This document shows positions 9,014 to 18,400 of a stretch of DNA of 64,000 nt, piece by piece (within the stretch, counting starts at the first letter, position 1; each line of letters opens with the position of its first letter). A program made the position numbers and the translations under genes. The DNA is from Candidatus Villigracilis propinquus (lineage in GTDB: Bacteria > Chloroflexota > Anaerolineae > Anaerolineales > Villigracilaceae). The stretch lies in NCBI GenBank assembly GCA_016714565.1, contig JADKDM010000015.1:62001-126000 (forward strand), written 5' to 3'. A model generated the notes under the pieces. The model did not search any database, was not told where the DNA came from, and worked only from the letters and a program-made list of their open reading frames with translations.

Positions 9014-10456
9014 ATGGAAACAGACCTGAGAGTTCTATCGGATAACGAGGTCACGCAAGTCCATGAACGAACCTTGTCCCTTCTCGCCACAATGGGTGTG
9101 CGGGTGGATACGGAAAAGGGGCGCAGGTTTCTGAAAAAAGCAGGCGCTGAAGTTAATCCAACCACGCATGTGGTGCGCTTCCCGCGCGAGTTGATCGAGG
9201 AATGTCTCAGGCTGACACCGCGAAACTTTACACTGGGCGGCAGGCGGCCTGATTGGGAATTTGCTTTGAATGCCAACCGTTGTTCGCTGGTCGCTGATGG
9301 TGGTGCATCCTTTGCGATTGACGAAGTCACTGGTGAACGCCGCGAAGCGAATTATCAGGATTGGCTGGACGCCACGCACATGATCGACTCGTTGGATGAA
9401 GTAAGCGTGTATTGGTCGATGGTGGACCCAGGCTTTTTCCAAAATTCGATCGGCGGATATACGGGGTATATCTCTCAGGCATTCCGTAATTTTTCAAAAC
9501 ACATTCAGGATTCCACGCACACCATTGAGGAGTCGCGCTGGCTGCTCGAAGTGTTGGGGACTGTCTTTGGCGGGCGCGAGAATGTCCGCAAGCAAAATCC
9601 ATTTTCCTATCTTGTCACGCCCATCTCTCCGATGGTGCTCGAAGCCGAGCATACCGACGCCTATCTTGAAATTGCGGGGTGGGGGATCCCGCTTGCCATC
9701 ATGCCCATGCCGATGATGGGCGGCACGGCTCCGGCCAGCCTCATCTCCACTCTTTTGGTTGCCAACTGCGAGACGCTTGCCATGCTTTGCCTTGCGCAAG
9801 CCGCGGAGCCTGGCACTCCAATCATCTATGCCGCATCTCCCGCCATCATGGATCCATACACGGGACGTTTTACCGGCAGCGAAGTGGAACACGGTTTGCT
9901 TGGCGCCGCTGTGACGGAGATCGCCCGCTCGTATGGATTGCCAGTGGAAACGTCCGCGGGAAGCACGGGGCATTATAAAACGGGTATCCGCGCAGGCTAT
10001 GAACGTGCTTTGAATTGGGCGATGGCAACGCTCTCCTGGCCGGACCTGGTAGTTGGTCCCGGTCAATTGGGCGGATCTTTGCTCTTGAGCCTTGAGCAAC
10101 TACTGATCGATGTGGAAGTGTTCCATCGTTCCCTGCGTCTGTCACATGGAATTAATACAAGCGTGAAGGAATGGCTTGAAGTGGACCTCGCCTCCGTGGG
10201 ACATGGCGGCAACTTCCTCAGCCGCCGCTCCACGCGCGATGCGCTCCGCAATGGCGAAGTGTATATGACCAATTACGATGCTAGAAAATCCTACGAGGCC
10301 TGGTCGGGTTCGGGCAAGCCAAGCATGATGGATGAACTAAAACCCAAGGTTCAGGAAATATTAGCAACCCACAAGCCGCTGCCCTTTGAGGATGGGGTCG
10401 AGCAGGAGCTTGAAAAGATCAAACAGCGAGCCAATGACGGGTTGAAGGCCGTTTGA
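9014..10456 (+). CDS. MttB-family methyltransferase 2
   Basis: A 480-residue second paralogue. It shares with its neighbours the N-terminal helix (LSDNEVTQVHERTLSLLATM), the central PMPMMGGTAPASLIST segment and the C-terminal VGHGGNFLSRRSTRDA signature, in which the first Pro of the usual GPGG is replaced by His. No in-frame TAG, hence non-pyrrolysine. The ATG at 9014 is preceded only by a weak GGAAAG. Divergence among the three proteins is large enough to suggest different substrates or different methylation states of one substrate. Probably co-transcribed with the genes on both sides. Confidence 0.9.
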   Translation: METDLRVLSDNEVTQVHERTLSLLATMGVRVDTEKGRRFLKKAGAEVNPTTHVVRFPRELIEECLRLTPRNFTLGGRRPDWEFALNANRCSLVADGGASFAIDEVTGERREANYQDWLDATHMIDSLDEVSVYWSMVDPGFFQNSIGGYTGYISQAFRNFSKHIQDSTHTIEESRWLLEVLGTVFGGRENVRKQNPFSYLVTPISPMVLEAEHTDAYLEIAGWGIPLAIMPMPMMGGTAPASLISTLLVANCETLAMLCLAQAAEPGTPIIYAASPAIMDPYTGRFTGSEVEHGLLGAAVTEIARSYGLPVETSAGSTGHYKTGIRAGYERALNWAMATLSWPDLVVGPGQLGGSLLLSLEQLLIDVEVFHRSLRLSHGINTSVKEWLEVDLASVGHGGNFLSRRSTRDALRNGEVYMTNYDARKSYEAWSGSGKPSMMDELKPKVQEILATHKPLPFEDGVEQELEKIKQRANDGLKAV

Positions 10457-10470
10457 AAAATTACAAGGCG

Positions 10471-10507
10471 TTCGCTCTGTCGGGGGCTTAGCCCCCGACA
10501 GAGCGAA
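10471..10507. repeat. Perfect 17-bp stem hairpin
   Basis: A 17-base arm beginning TTCGCTCTGTCGG is followed by the loop TTA and its exact complement, between methyltransferases 2 and 3. There is no T tract after it. A related hairpin with a GGGGC/GCCCC core is at 45963-45987. It may stabilise or partly terminate the transcript, but its recurrence elsewhere argues for a dispersed repeat. Confidence 0.7.
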
Positions 10508-10530
10508 GCAGATCAAAGGATGATGATTCC

Positions 10531-11964
10531 ATGCGCTTTCACAGCCAGCTATTAACCGATTCTGAAAAAGAACAGATCCATCAGGAAGCATTGAAAATTT
10601 TGCAGGAGACGGGCGCAAAATTTCACAGCGAAAAAGCGTTGAAGTTGTTGGAGTCTCACGGCGCGCGGGTCGATTGGGATAAAAGGATCGCGTACATTTC
10701 GTCTGAGTTGGTGGATCAGGCGATCAAGACCACACCCTCCTCTTTTGTGTTGGGCGCGCGCAACCCGCAATATGATTATCCCGTCCCATCTCCCGTCACG
10801 CGTTTTTGTTTGGACGGTACCGGCTCATTCGCTCAGGATTTTTATACGGGTGAGCATCGCTATGGAACGGTGCAGGACAATATCAATGGGCTGCGTGTCT
10901 TTCAGCAAATGGACATGGGCGTGATGGCGTGGCCTCCCGTTTCAGCGGAGGATACGCCCGCTTATTCCCGTCCGCTGCATGAGTGGGCGGCGATGATGCG
11001 CTATTGCTCCAAGCATGGTGAGCATGAGATCCACAACGTGCGGCAGGCGCCGTATTATGCCGAGATGTTGATCGCCGTCATGGGCAGCGAAGATGCCGTC
11101 CGTTCGCGCCATGCGTACTCATTGACTTATTGTCCCGTTTCCCCGCTTTTGCACGACGGTCCCATGTTGGATGCGTATCTTGAAATGGGCAGCCTTGATG
11201 TCCCTATTATGGTCTTGCCCATGCCCGCGCCCGGGATGACCGGCCCCGCCAGTTTGTTCAGTAACATCTGTCTCGCGAATGCCGAGGCGCTTTCATCTAT
11301 TGTTGTGTATCAACTTGCCAATCCGGGACGTCCGCTCATTTACAGCAGCGCCACAGGCACAATGGATATGCGGAACGGCGCGTTTCTGGGCGGCACGCCA
11401 GAGATGGGATTGATGTCCGCTGCGCTGGTGGAGATGGGACGCTTCTACGATCTTCCCGCGACTTCGGCTGGTTGCACTGCTGACGCACGCGAGCCAGGGG
11501 CGGATGTTGTCCTCGAAAAGATTACTACTACCATCCCGCCAGTACTGGCTGGCTCAGATATCATCATCGGGATGGGTGTTCTCGAAAGCGACCAGCTTCT
11601 TGTCCTCGAACAGATCATCATTGACAACGAGATCGCGCATCTTTGCGAAAGAATTTTTCAAGGTGTTGATTCCAATCCCGATAGACTACTCACAAGCGAT
11701 GTGCATGATATTGGCCCCGGTGGAAATTTCCTGTCACGCAAATCCACTCTGAAATTTGCACGCAGCAAGGAAGTTCACAACTCCAATTTGCTGGATCGTC
11801 ACACGCTTGACCAGTGGATTCAACTTGGAAAGCCGTCCATGTATTCGAATGCGCGCAAAAAAGTGGAGGAGATCCTCGCGCAGCCTGTACAGGAACCGTT
11901 GCCTGATGATGTCTCTCAAAAGCTGGAAGATATTCTTATTCGGGCTGACAGAGAACTGGCGTAG
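10531..11964 (+). CDS. MttB-family methyltransferase 3
   Basis: A 477-residue third paralogue with the same architecture: N-terminal LTDSEKEQIHQEALKILQET helix, LPMPAPGMTGPASLFSN in the middle and IGPGGNFLSRKSTLKFA near the C-terminus. The gene ends in TAG at 11962-11964; reading through would add only three codons before TAA, so this is an ordinary stop rather than a pyrrolysine codon. The ATG at 10531 lies 12 bases after AAAGGA. It is the last gene of the catabolic block; a strong hairpin begins 16 bases after its stop. Confidence 0.9.
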   Translation: MRFHSQLLTDSEKEQIHQEALKILQETGAKFHSEKALKLLESHGARVDWDKRIAYISSELVDQAIKTTPSSFVLGARNPQYDYPVPSPVTRFCLDGTGSFAQDFYTGEHRYGTVQDNINGLRVFQQMDMGVMAWPPVSAEDTPAYSRPLHEWAAMMRYCSKHGEHEIHNVRQAPYYAEMLIAVMGSEDAVRSRHAYSLTYCPVSPLLHDGPMLDAYLEMGSLDVPIMVLPMPAPGMTGPASLFSNICLANAEALSSIVVYQLANPGRPLIYSSATGTMDMRNGAFLGGTPEMGLMSAALVEMGRFYDLPATSAGCTADAREPGADVVLEKITTTIPPVLAGSDIIIGMGVLESDQLLVLEQIIIDNEIAHLCERIFQGVDSNPDRLLTSDVHDIGPGGNFLSRKSTLKFARSKEVHNSNLLDRHTLDQWIQLGKPSMYSNARKKVEEILAQPVQEPLPDDVSQKLEDILIRADRELA

Positions 11965-11980
11965 TTTTGTTTATAAAAAT

Positions 11981-12029
11981 ACAACACGGACGCGCACAGA
12001 TTTTTATAATCTGTGCGCGTCCGTGTTGT
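11981..12029. terminator. Bidirectional terminator between convergent genes
   Basis: A perfect 20-bp arm starting ACAACACGGACGCG at 11981-12000 pairs with 12010-12029 around a TTTTTATAA loop. It separates the plus-strand methyltransferase block from the minus-strand pentapeptide gene and the acylation operon and can serve both directions, although T-rich flanks are short. Confidence 0.75.
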
Positions 12030-12050
12030 CCGTTAAACCTGTGTTCTAAA

Positions 12051-12491
12051 TTATTTAACCAATATCGCCCCAGCTGCTATCGGGTCAAATCCCTGCGGCC
12101 ATTGGGTGTAGATGTTGTATTTCGCCTCTTTCAAAATGGTTCCGCTTAAGTTTGCTCCAATTAACTTGCAATAGCTTATGTTCGCATAACTCAAGTCAGC
12201 ACCGCTTAGGTCAGCTTCACTCAGGTCGGTGTCGCTGAGATCTGCTTCTGTAAAAATAGCCCCGTGGAAATTGGCTCTGCTCAAATTGGCTCCCTCCAAA
12301 TTTGCCTTGCTTAAATTGGCGTAACGCAATCTGGCATCATCAAGGAAAATGCCGTTCAGGTCTGCACCGCTTAGGTCTGCCTTGCTCAAGTCCGCTCTGC
12401 TGAGGATGGCTTTGCTGAGGTCAAGCCCTGCCAGTTGCAGCGGTTTTTCTCCATTCAATAATTCGCCGAGTTCTTCTTTTGTAAATTGCAT
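12051..12491 (-). CDS. Pentapeptide-repeat protein
   Basis: A 146-residue protein made mostly of A(D/N)LSx repeats (for example RADLSKADLSGADLNG), about residues 20-120, which fold as a right-handed quadrilateral beta-helix. A short helical N-terminus (FTKEELGELLNGEKPL) precedes the repeats. The ATG at 12491 is preferred because AAAGG lies 7-8 bases upstream; an in-frame ATG at 12506 overlaps that site. It begins 32 bases after the acyl-AMP ligase stop, so it is probably the last gene of the acylation operon. Its role is unknown; such proteins are often adaptors or DNA mimics, but nothing here shows that. Confidence 0.85.
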   Translation of the reverse strand: MQFTKEELGELLNGEKPLQLAGLDLSKAILSRADLSKADLSGADLNGIFLDDARLRYANLSKANLEGANLSRANFHGAIFTEADLSDTDLSEADLSGADLSYANISYCKLIGANLSGTILKEAKYNIYTQWPQGFDPIAAGAILVK

Positions 12492-12523
12492 GATGTTGCC
12501 TTTCAATCGTACAGAGTATTTCT

Positions 12524-14205
12524 TTAGTGTACCGCAAGTTCTTTCAGGAACTTCTCTTTATTTGCAGAACGCGCCGTCTTACCGCTGGAGGTTTTGATGA
12601 TCCATTTATCATCAACGACTTTGACATGACGCAGGGCGATGGCGGAACTTTTGGTCACATGCTTGCGGATGGCGTCCGCTATCGCCTCTTGTTCCAACGG
12701 GTCAGTTGAATCTGCTTCGGCGATGATGACGACCTCTTCGGTTCCTTCTTCTTCATCATACATGCCGAAGGCGACGGTTCTTCCTGCATGGACACCCGGC
12801 ACTTCACTCGCGAGTGATTCCAGATCCTGCGGATACACGTTCTTGCCGCCGACGATGATGAGGTCTTTCTTTCTTCCCGAAACATACAACTCGCCATTTG
12901 CGATGTAGCCGTAATCTCCCGTCAGATACCAGCCGTTCTTGATCGCGGATTCAGTGGCATCGGGGCGGTTGAAGTATTCGGTGAGCATGCAGTCGCTTTG
13001 CATGGCGATTTCACCTACACTTCGATTCGGCAGGTCGTTGAAGTCTGCATCCACCACGCGGACTTTGGTATTGGGCAGAGGATTCCCAGATGAGGTCATC
13101 TTCATCGAAGGCTGACCAGCTATCGGCGGAGTCGCGAGGCGCTGGGTCATGAAAGTTTCGCGGTCGATCTCATCCACGGCTGGGATTCCATCCAATGGAC
13201 TTTGAGTCACAGCGAAGACATTCTCTGCCATGGCGTAGCAAGTTTGCAGCGCGGACTTGGTCAAGCCGTATGCTGAAAATTTTTCAAAAAATAGATTGTG
13301 GCTTTCAACATGCACAGGCTCGGAGCAATTGATGATGGCACGCCATGAAGAAAGGTTCACGCCTTCGAGATTGCGCTCGCGAATTTTGTGTGCGCAAAAG
13401 TTGTACGCAAAATTCGGCAGCCACGTGAGCGTGCCTTTGTATTGTGAAACGGCTTGATGCAGTTTGTATGGCGCGCGCACCCAATCAAACGGCGACATGT
13501 TGACGAGGGGAATGCGCAGGAGGACGGGCAGGAGGAAGCAGGCGATGAAGCCCATGTCGTGATAGAGCGGCAGCCACGAAACGATGACGTCGCTGGCGGG
13601 GTCGATGCGCAGAGTTTTGCTGTAGGCGTTGAGTTGATTGAGCATGGCGCGATGTGAAAGCGCCACGCCTTTTTGCAAACCCGTTGTGCCGGATGAATGC
13701 TGCAAAACGACAATGTCTTCGGGGGAAGATTTGAAGCCTTGCAGTTTTCAAAGTTTGGTTCGGTCTCTGCTTCGATGGTGTTCGCGAGAATTACATGACG
13801 AACGGAATCACCTTCAACAAGCGCGCTGCGGACTTCCGCTTCGAACTCGGGGTAGGTGACGATGGTGGTCGGCTTGGTGATGGAGATGAGTGAAGCAAGA
13901 TCGGCGCGGTATTTTTCGGGCGCGAGTTTTTCCGTCAGGAACGGCATGATGGACGGAATCGCGCCGTGCAGGATGGCTCCCCAAAAGGCATAGATAAGGT
14001 CTTCGCCATGTTGCAGAATCAGAATGACTACCTCGCCGGGTTGAATTCCTTCGCGGGCATAGGTTAATGCAAAACGATTCGCGCCGTGGATGAGGTCGCG
14101 ATAGGTCAGAGACTTATCAGGTTGTCCCGCGTGTTGCAGGATGATGCTGGTCTTGTCGGGGACTTCCTGATACGAGCGTTGGAGGAGGTTGGGGAGTGTG
14201 GTCAT
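12524..14205 (-). CDS. Acyl-AMP ligase (FAAL/AMP-binding family), frameshifted
   Basis: About 560 residues when the frame is restored. The N-terminal part (from ATG 14205) has the AMP-binding opening with LTYRDLIHGANRFAL; the rest has the P-loop QHSSGTTGLQKG, the A5-like SWLPLYHDMGFI motif typical of fatty-acyl-AMP ligases, LTGDYGYIANGELYVSGRKKD (abridged: the GDYGY and GRKKD motifs) and a C-terminal Lys in KTSSGKTARS. The two frames meet at the T run 13745-13748; adding one base gives a continuous EKLQGFKSSPEDIVVLQHSSG join, so a sequencing error is likely. It activates a carboxylic acid as an adenylate, presumably loading the adjacent acyl carrier protein. A DltA-like amino-acid substrate cannot be excluded, but the YHDMG motif favours fatty acids. 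Confidence 0.85.
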
Positions 14206-14208
14206 TTT

Positions 14209-14262
14209 GGACGATGGACGATGGACGGCTGACCACGGTCTGTGGTCTATCGTCCATCGTCG
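14209..14262. repeat. Short-word inverted repeat
   Basis: Tandem GACGATG words (14209-14226) pair with GTCCATCGTCG at 14252-14262, with a small ACCAC/GTGGT hairpin inside. It fills the gap between the carrier-protein and ligase genes. Confidence 0.6.
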
Positions 14263-14265
14263 ATT

Positions 14266-14511
14266 TTACTTTCGTGAAGCGATCAACGCGGCAAGCTGTG
14301 TGAGATTATCAAACGTCTCTGCATTCAATTCGGTATCTTCGACGCGGACGCCGAAGGTATCTTCGATGAAGAGAGCGAGATCCATCAGGCTGAACGAGTC
14401 GATCAATCCGCTGGAGATGAGGGCTTCGTCTGCGGAGATGACTTTGTTCGGCTGCTTGAGGATTTTTTCGGCAATGAACTTTGCGATGGGGGAGATGATT
14501 TCAGTGGTCAT
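14266..14511 (-). CDS. Acyl carrier protein
   Basis: An 81-residue carrier protein. The phosphopantetheine attachment Ser is in LIDSFSLMDLALFIED (Ser at about residue 39), and the following acidic helix is typical of ACP/DltC proteins. Start ATG at 14511 is preceded by AAGGAAAACCC. Position between an SGNH lipoprotein gene and the acyl-AMP ligase gene parallels dltC in dlt operons. It probably holds the acyl group activated by the ligase and presents it to the MBOAT protein at the inner face of the membrane. Confidence 0.93.
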   Translation of the reverse strand: MTTEIISPIAKFIAEKILKQPNKVISADEALISSGLIDSFSLMDLALFIEDTFGVRVEDTELNAETFDNLTQLAALIASRK

Positions 14512-14544
14512 GGGTTTTCCTTTTTATTTTTATATAACCCCGTT

Positions 14545-14660
14545 GGTTGAGTAGGGCGGGTGTTCGTCCCGCCCGTATCGAAACCAACAGTTAATGAAAA
14601 GTACTCTATATTACTGGTGGTTTCGATATGCCCTCGGCTATCGCCTCGGGCTACTCAACC
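14545..14660. repeat. 116-bp inverted-repeat element (MITE-like)
   Basis: The ends are GGTTGAGTAG and CTACTCAACC, exact inverted repeats; inside are an inner GGGCGGG/CCCGCCC hairpin, CGAAACC/GGTTTCG and a CCTCGGGC segment. It sits between the SGNH lipoprotein and carrier-protein genes and encodes nothing. Confidence 0.7.
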
Positions 14661-14670
14661 ACCGAGTAAA

Positions 14671-15603
14671 TTACTGATTCAATCCTTCACGCACCGCATC
14701 CAACGCCTGCAAGGCCGTGAGGTTTCGCCACGGCCAGCCACTGAGCATGTTCTTGGGCTGGTCGAAGAAATTGCGCGAGAACGAGAGATGGAAGCCATCG
14801 TTCAGGTCGGTATCGTGTCCCTGATTCGGCAGGGGCTGGAGCGCCGCCCATAAATTCCAGAGTGGAATGTCGTATTCCATTGCGATATCCGCGATCTCGG
14901 CATTGATGCTGTCATCGCCTTCGAGGTTATCACCTTTGGTGGCGAGGATGGGAACCACGCCCTGCTCAAGAGAATATTCGATGATCTGGCGCATGTACTT
15001 GCCATAATCATCCGCGGGGCGGTCGTTGAAGTTTGTTTCGAGGCTGATGATCGCAATGCTGGGGTTGTGCAAACGGAACTCGCATTGGATCGGGTTCTCG
15101 CCTTTTTCGCATTGCTTCGGGTCGGCACGCAATGCAGTGAGAATTGCTGCAACATTATACCCGTCACGCATGGCGAGGCTGGTGCGCGAGTACGAACCTT
15201 CATAATAATCAATTGTATCTTGCAAATAAGCATATTCTTCACCAAGGCTGTACCAGTCTTCATGGTCAAAGTCCACGAGGTAGAAGCCCGTGTTGGTTTG
15301 GCAGTCACCGACTTTCGAGAATGCATTCGGGTCGTTACCCATTTCAAGCCCGCGTTTGTAGACTTCCTTCATTGCATCGCTGACCGTCGGCACGATGGGC
15401 AGTGATTTCCATTCATCGGGGGCAAGAGTCGGGCGTGGGGTGGTGGCTTCTTTGGTGGTTGCACTCACAACTTCAGTGGCGGCTTCGGTAGCATCTACAA
15501 CGGGTGCGGAGGTGGCATTTGTTTCTGGTTGAGAAGTTTCAGGCGCACTAGAACATGCAGCCAGTAAAAAAACTAACAATAGAAAAATAGATCGAACCTT
15601 CAT
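14671..15603 (-). CDS. SGNH/GDSL-like lipoprotein
   Basis: A 310-residue lipoprotein: signal peptide MKVRSIFLLLVFLLAACSS with lipobox LAAC, then a Thr/Glu-rich linker to about residue 60. The folded part resembles an SGNH hydrolase: KVGDCQTNTG at about residues 98-107 lies where block I (GDS) is expected, ISLETNFND at about 187-195 could be block III, and DLNDGFHLSF near residue 267 looks like the block V Asp-x-x-His. The block I Ser is Cys here, so it may act through Cys or be non-catalytic. Position in the acylation operon suggests handling or transfer of acyl groups on an envelope glycan. Family assignment rests on weak motifs. Confidence 0.68.
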   Translation of the reverse strand: MKVRSIFLLLVFLLAACSSAPETSQPETNATSAPVVDATEAATEVVSATTKEATTPRPTLAPDEWKSLPIVPTVSDAMKEVYKRGLEMGNDPNAFSKVGDCQTNTGFYLVDFDHEDWYSLGEEYAYLQDTIDYYEGSYSRTSLAMRDGYNVAAILTALRADPKQCEKGENPIQCEFRLHNPSIAIISLETNFNDRPADDYGKYMRQIIEYSLEQGVVPILATKGDNLEGDDSINAEIADIAMEYDIPLWNLWAALQPLPNQGHDTDLNDGFHLSFSRNFFDQPKNMLSGWPWRNLTALQALDAVREGLNQ

Positions 15604-15624
15604 TCAAGCTCCTGTTTCCGTTTT

Positions 15625-15747
15625 CGTCATTGCGAGGGCGGTGTTCGTGCCCGACACTTGCGCGGTGCGCCAGTGCGGTGAGCAATCTTATTTGCATACC
15701 TTGAGATTGCTTCGCCGCAAAGAGCAAGAGCGCGGCTCGCAATGACG
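15625..15747. repeat. 123-bp CGTCATTGCGAG inverted-repeat element
   Basis: Bounded by CGTCATTGCGAG (15625-15636) and its complement CTCGCAATGACG (15736-15747), with an internal GAGATTGCTTCGCCGC segment. A second copy with the same ends is at 16867-16967. The two flank the SGNH gene on both sides. Confidence 0.8.
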
Positions 15748-15750
15748 GGA

Positions 15751-16855
15751 TTATTTACAATTTTCCAAAATATATGGCGCAAGATTCTCCGCCAGTAATT
15801 TCTCTCCCGCAGGCGTAAGGTGAATCGCGCTGTTGGTGAATTCGTTGGCGGGCACGGCGTCCCACAGGTCAACATACATCCAGCCGTTTTGTGTGCTCAG
15901 CGCGGTCATCATCTCGCGGTACTCGTCGTACGCCCAGCGCGGGTAGAAAAAATTATAGCGGATGTCGCTGTTCGCGCCCGCGCTGATCAACATCGGTTCA
16001 TTGACGAGCATCATCGGTGTCTCGCCTGCCACGCGGAAGCCCGTCTCCAGCGCGTTCAAGGCGAGTGCATCTTCATTCAAAGGTGACGTGAGACCGTGAT
16101 AACTTTCGTCCGCTTCGAGATCGGTTTGCGCTTTTTCATAATCGGCGGGATAAAACTGGTCAATGCCCGTGGCAGACCACATCACACCATAAATTTGCAG
16201 GCGGAAAAAGTCTGCCCACGCGCGGCGGTCACCGACGAACGTTTTCTCCCAAAAAGATTTTTTCACGAAATTGGGATCATCCGCCTCGACTCTTAACTGG
16301 TAGTTGGTTGCCAGTTCCCGGACATTTGCTTCGTTGTTAGCCACCAAGCGGCGTGGACGTTTGCTTCTCATTCGGAAACGCATCGAGCGTCGTCATCCAG
16401 ATGACGAGGTCGGGGTCGTAGTTCATTCCGTAGGAGAGCATCATCACATCTTTGGTCAACGAGATGGTGGGATACCCCAAGTTGTACGCGCGGACATTTT
16501 TTCCGCAGGCGTTGAGGCTTGCTTCATTCAATTGTCCGGCGAGTGTTTCTTCGGGCTTGAGCAACGTGCCCCACACAGACGAATCCCCGATGATGATGAC
16601 TCGGAATTCATCGTCCGCTTTGGGCGTGCCAGCGATGACATGCGAGGCGAACATGGCGTCAAGGTTGAAAAGGCTGAGGTTGTAGGATTGCTTTGGATTT
16701 TCGCCGAAGGGCAATCGTTCGCGTCCCGGAAAGATATTGTTGTACAGCGAAAACTGTCCAACGCCCGGCTGCCACGCGGCGATGACGAGGTTGAAGAGGA
16801 GGAATAGGAGCAGTCCCTTGATGAGGACGTTGAGGGGTTTGATGGGTTGGTTCAT
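15751..16855 (-). CDS. Membrane-anchored SGNH protein, DltD/AlgJ-like (frameshifted)
   Basis: About 367 residues after frame repair. An N-terminal transmembrane helix (LIKGLLLFLLFNLVIAAW, about residues 11-28) leaves the rest outside the cell. Block I is IIIGDSSVWGT with the expected Ser, and near the C-terminus NSAIHLTPAGEKLLAE supplies the block V His. The two frames meet at the T run 16360-16362, where NEKQ in one frame continues as RPRRLVANNEANV in the other; a small indel, probably technical. By analogy to DltD and AlgJ/AlgX, it would receive an acyl group from the MBOAT system outside the membrane and transfer it to a polymer. The gene lies directly downstream of the MBOAT gene, separated by a repeat element. 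Confidence 0.78.
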
Positions 16856-16866
16856 GTTATTTCATT

Positions 16867-16967
16867 CCGTCATTGCGAGCCGCGCTCTTGTTCTTTGCGG
16901 CGAAGCAATCTCCAAGCATGCTCATGAGATTGCTTCGGGCGGGAAAGCACCGCCCTCGCAATGACGG
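16867..16967. repeat. 101-bp CGTCATTGCGAG inverted-repeat element
   Basis: Ends CCGTCATTGCGAG (16867) and CTCGCAATGACGG (to 16967); inside, GAAGCAATCTC and GAGATTGCTTC form the second inverted pair. It is nearly the whole spacer between MBOAT and SGNH genes. Confidence 0.8.
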
Positions 16968-16969
16968 AG

Positions 16970-18400
16970 TTAATAAACTCCAAATAATTTCAAAATCACC
17001 TGCCACGAAGTAGCGGGTGACGAGAGAGCAAAGAAAATCCAGCCGAGCGCCACGAAGTGGAAGGTGAGGAAAATGCCGCTGATGTTCAGAACAGCCTGGC
17101 GGGTTGGCGTAGTTGCCCACGCAGCGGACTTGGCTTTGGTGGCATCGTTCCAGCGGTTGTGGAGGAAGAGTCCCAGCCCATGCCAGAGACCCCAGATGGT
17201 GAAGTTCCATGTGACGCCGTGCCAGAAGCCGATAAGCAGCATGGTGGCGACTTGGGTGAACAGGATCATCATCGGGATGGACATCGGTTTTTGCCATGAG
17301 CGCAGCCAGCGGGTGACGGGATTAAAGAAATATGCACGGAACCACTGGGTGAGAGTCATGTGCCAGTTGTTCCAGAATTGGGTCAGGTTGGGTTTGAGGT
17401 AGGGAGAAGCGAAGTTCTCGGGGAGTTTGATCCCGAGCAATTGGGCGATGCCGAGGGCGATGTCTGTGTAGCCGCTGAAATCGAAGTAAATCTGGAAGGC
17501 GTAGGCGTAGACGATGACCCACATCCAGAAGGTGGAAGTGACTTGGGTTGCGTTGGTGTCGTTCAGGGCGATGAGAGCCAAAGCATCGGCGATGACAAAT
17601 TTTTTGAACAAGCCGAGGAGCAGGCGTTGACCTGCGGGGAAGAAAGTTTCGAGAGACAGACCAGCGAAGGGAGCGCGGAGATCTTTGATGAAACGCTCGA
17701 TGCGGTCAATGGGGCCTGCGGTGAAGGCGGGGAAGAAGATGACGTAGGTGAGGTACTCGCCCAAGTCTACGGATGGGAAGCGGCCTGATTGTCTGTCGCG
17801 GATGGTGTGGATGAGGCGGAAGGCGACGTAGGAGAATCCGAGCCAGCGAAAGTCTGTGATGCGGGCGGCGGAAACGTCCTGACCTGTGAGCGAGCGGAGG
17901 AAGGTGCTCGTCCAGTAGGTGAGGGCGGGAACTTTCAGCGTGAGAAAAAGCCCAATGGTGAGAATCAGGCCAACCGTTAAGAAGGAGGCGCTGAACTTTG
18001 TCAGACGAGAGAAAGCGAACAGCGTCAGTCCTGAAATGAAAAGAATTGCTATTGTTGTTTCGATCTGCGGCGGGCGGGAGGCGGTGAAGATTTGCGCGGC
18101 GGGGAGGAAGCGGGTGAGGTTGAGGAGGACGATGATGCCTGCGATGATGGCGAGCACAATACTATTTTTGCGCTGCTTGCGTGCTTCGTCATCGGCGGTG
18201 ATGTACCAGCTGAAAATTGTGATGATGAGGGTGGCGACGGGAATCCAAAAATCGAAGCCGCGGATGGGGAGGGCGGGTTGCAGCCAGAAAATGACAAGGA
18301 CGCTGACGATGAGCAGAAACCACGACCTGCCGCGCTCGCGCAGGAAGATGCCGCAAAGAAGCGAGGCTGCGGCGAGAATCAGAATTTTTTCAAGAGCCAT
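16970..18400 (-). CDS. MBOAT-family membrane O-acyltransferase (DltB/AlgI-like)
   Basis: A 476-residue polytopic membrane protein. The first ~190 residues are a set of hydrophobic helices not typical of DltB. The MBOAT core follows: YVIFFPAFTAGPIDRIERF, SGYTDIALGIAQLLGIKLP, FWNNWHMTLTQWFRAYFF and LIGFWHGVTWNFTIWGLWHG, which contains the conserved catalytic His. It would transfer an acyl group from the carrier protein across the membrane. The ATG at 18400 directly follows the stop codon of the 34-residue microprotein gene with no spacer, so the two are translationally coupled. This arrangement mirrors the DltB/DltX partnership. Confidence 0.92.
   Translation of the reverse strand: MALEKILILAAASLLCGIFLRERGRSWFLLIVSVLVIFWLQPALPIRGFDFWIPVATLIITIFSWYITADDEARKQRKNSIVLAIIAGIIVLLNLTRFLPAAQIFTASRPPQIETTIAILFISGLTLFAFSRLTKFSASFLTVGLILTIGLFLTLKVPALTYWTSTFLRSLTGQDVSAARITDFRWLGFSYVAFRLIHTIRDRQSGRFPSVDLGEYLTYVIFFPAFTAGPIDRIERFIKDLRAPFAGLSLETFFPAGQRLLLGLFKKFVIADALALIALNDTNATQVTSTFWMWVIVYAYAFQIYFDFSGYTDIALGIAQLLGIKLPENFASPYLKPNLTQFWNNWHMTLTQWFRAYFFNPVTRWLRSWQKPMSIPMMILFTQVATMLLIGFWHGVTWNFTIWGLWHGLGLFLHNRWNDATKAKSAAWATTPTRQAVLNISGIFLTFHFVALGWIFFALSSPATSWQVILKLFGVY

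Noticed and set aside
11962..11964. Possible pyrrolysine (TAG) use in the third MttB-family gene
   Set aside because: TAG is at the normal C-terminus and a TAA follows after three codons; the catalytic region has no TAG, so the family is the non-pyrrolysine type.
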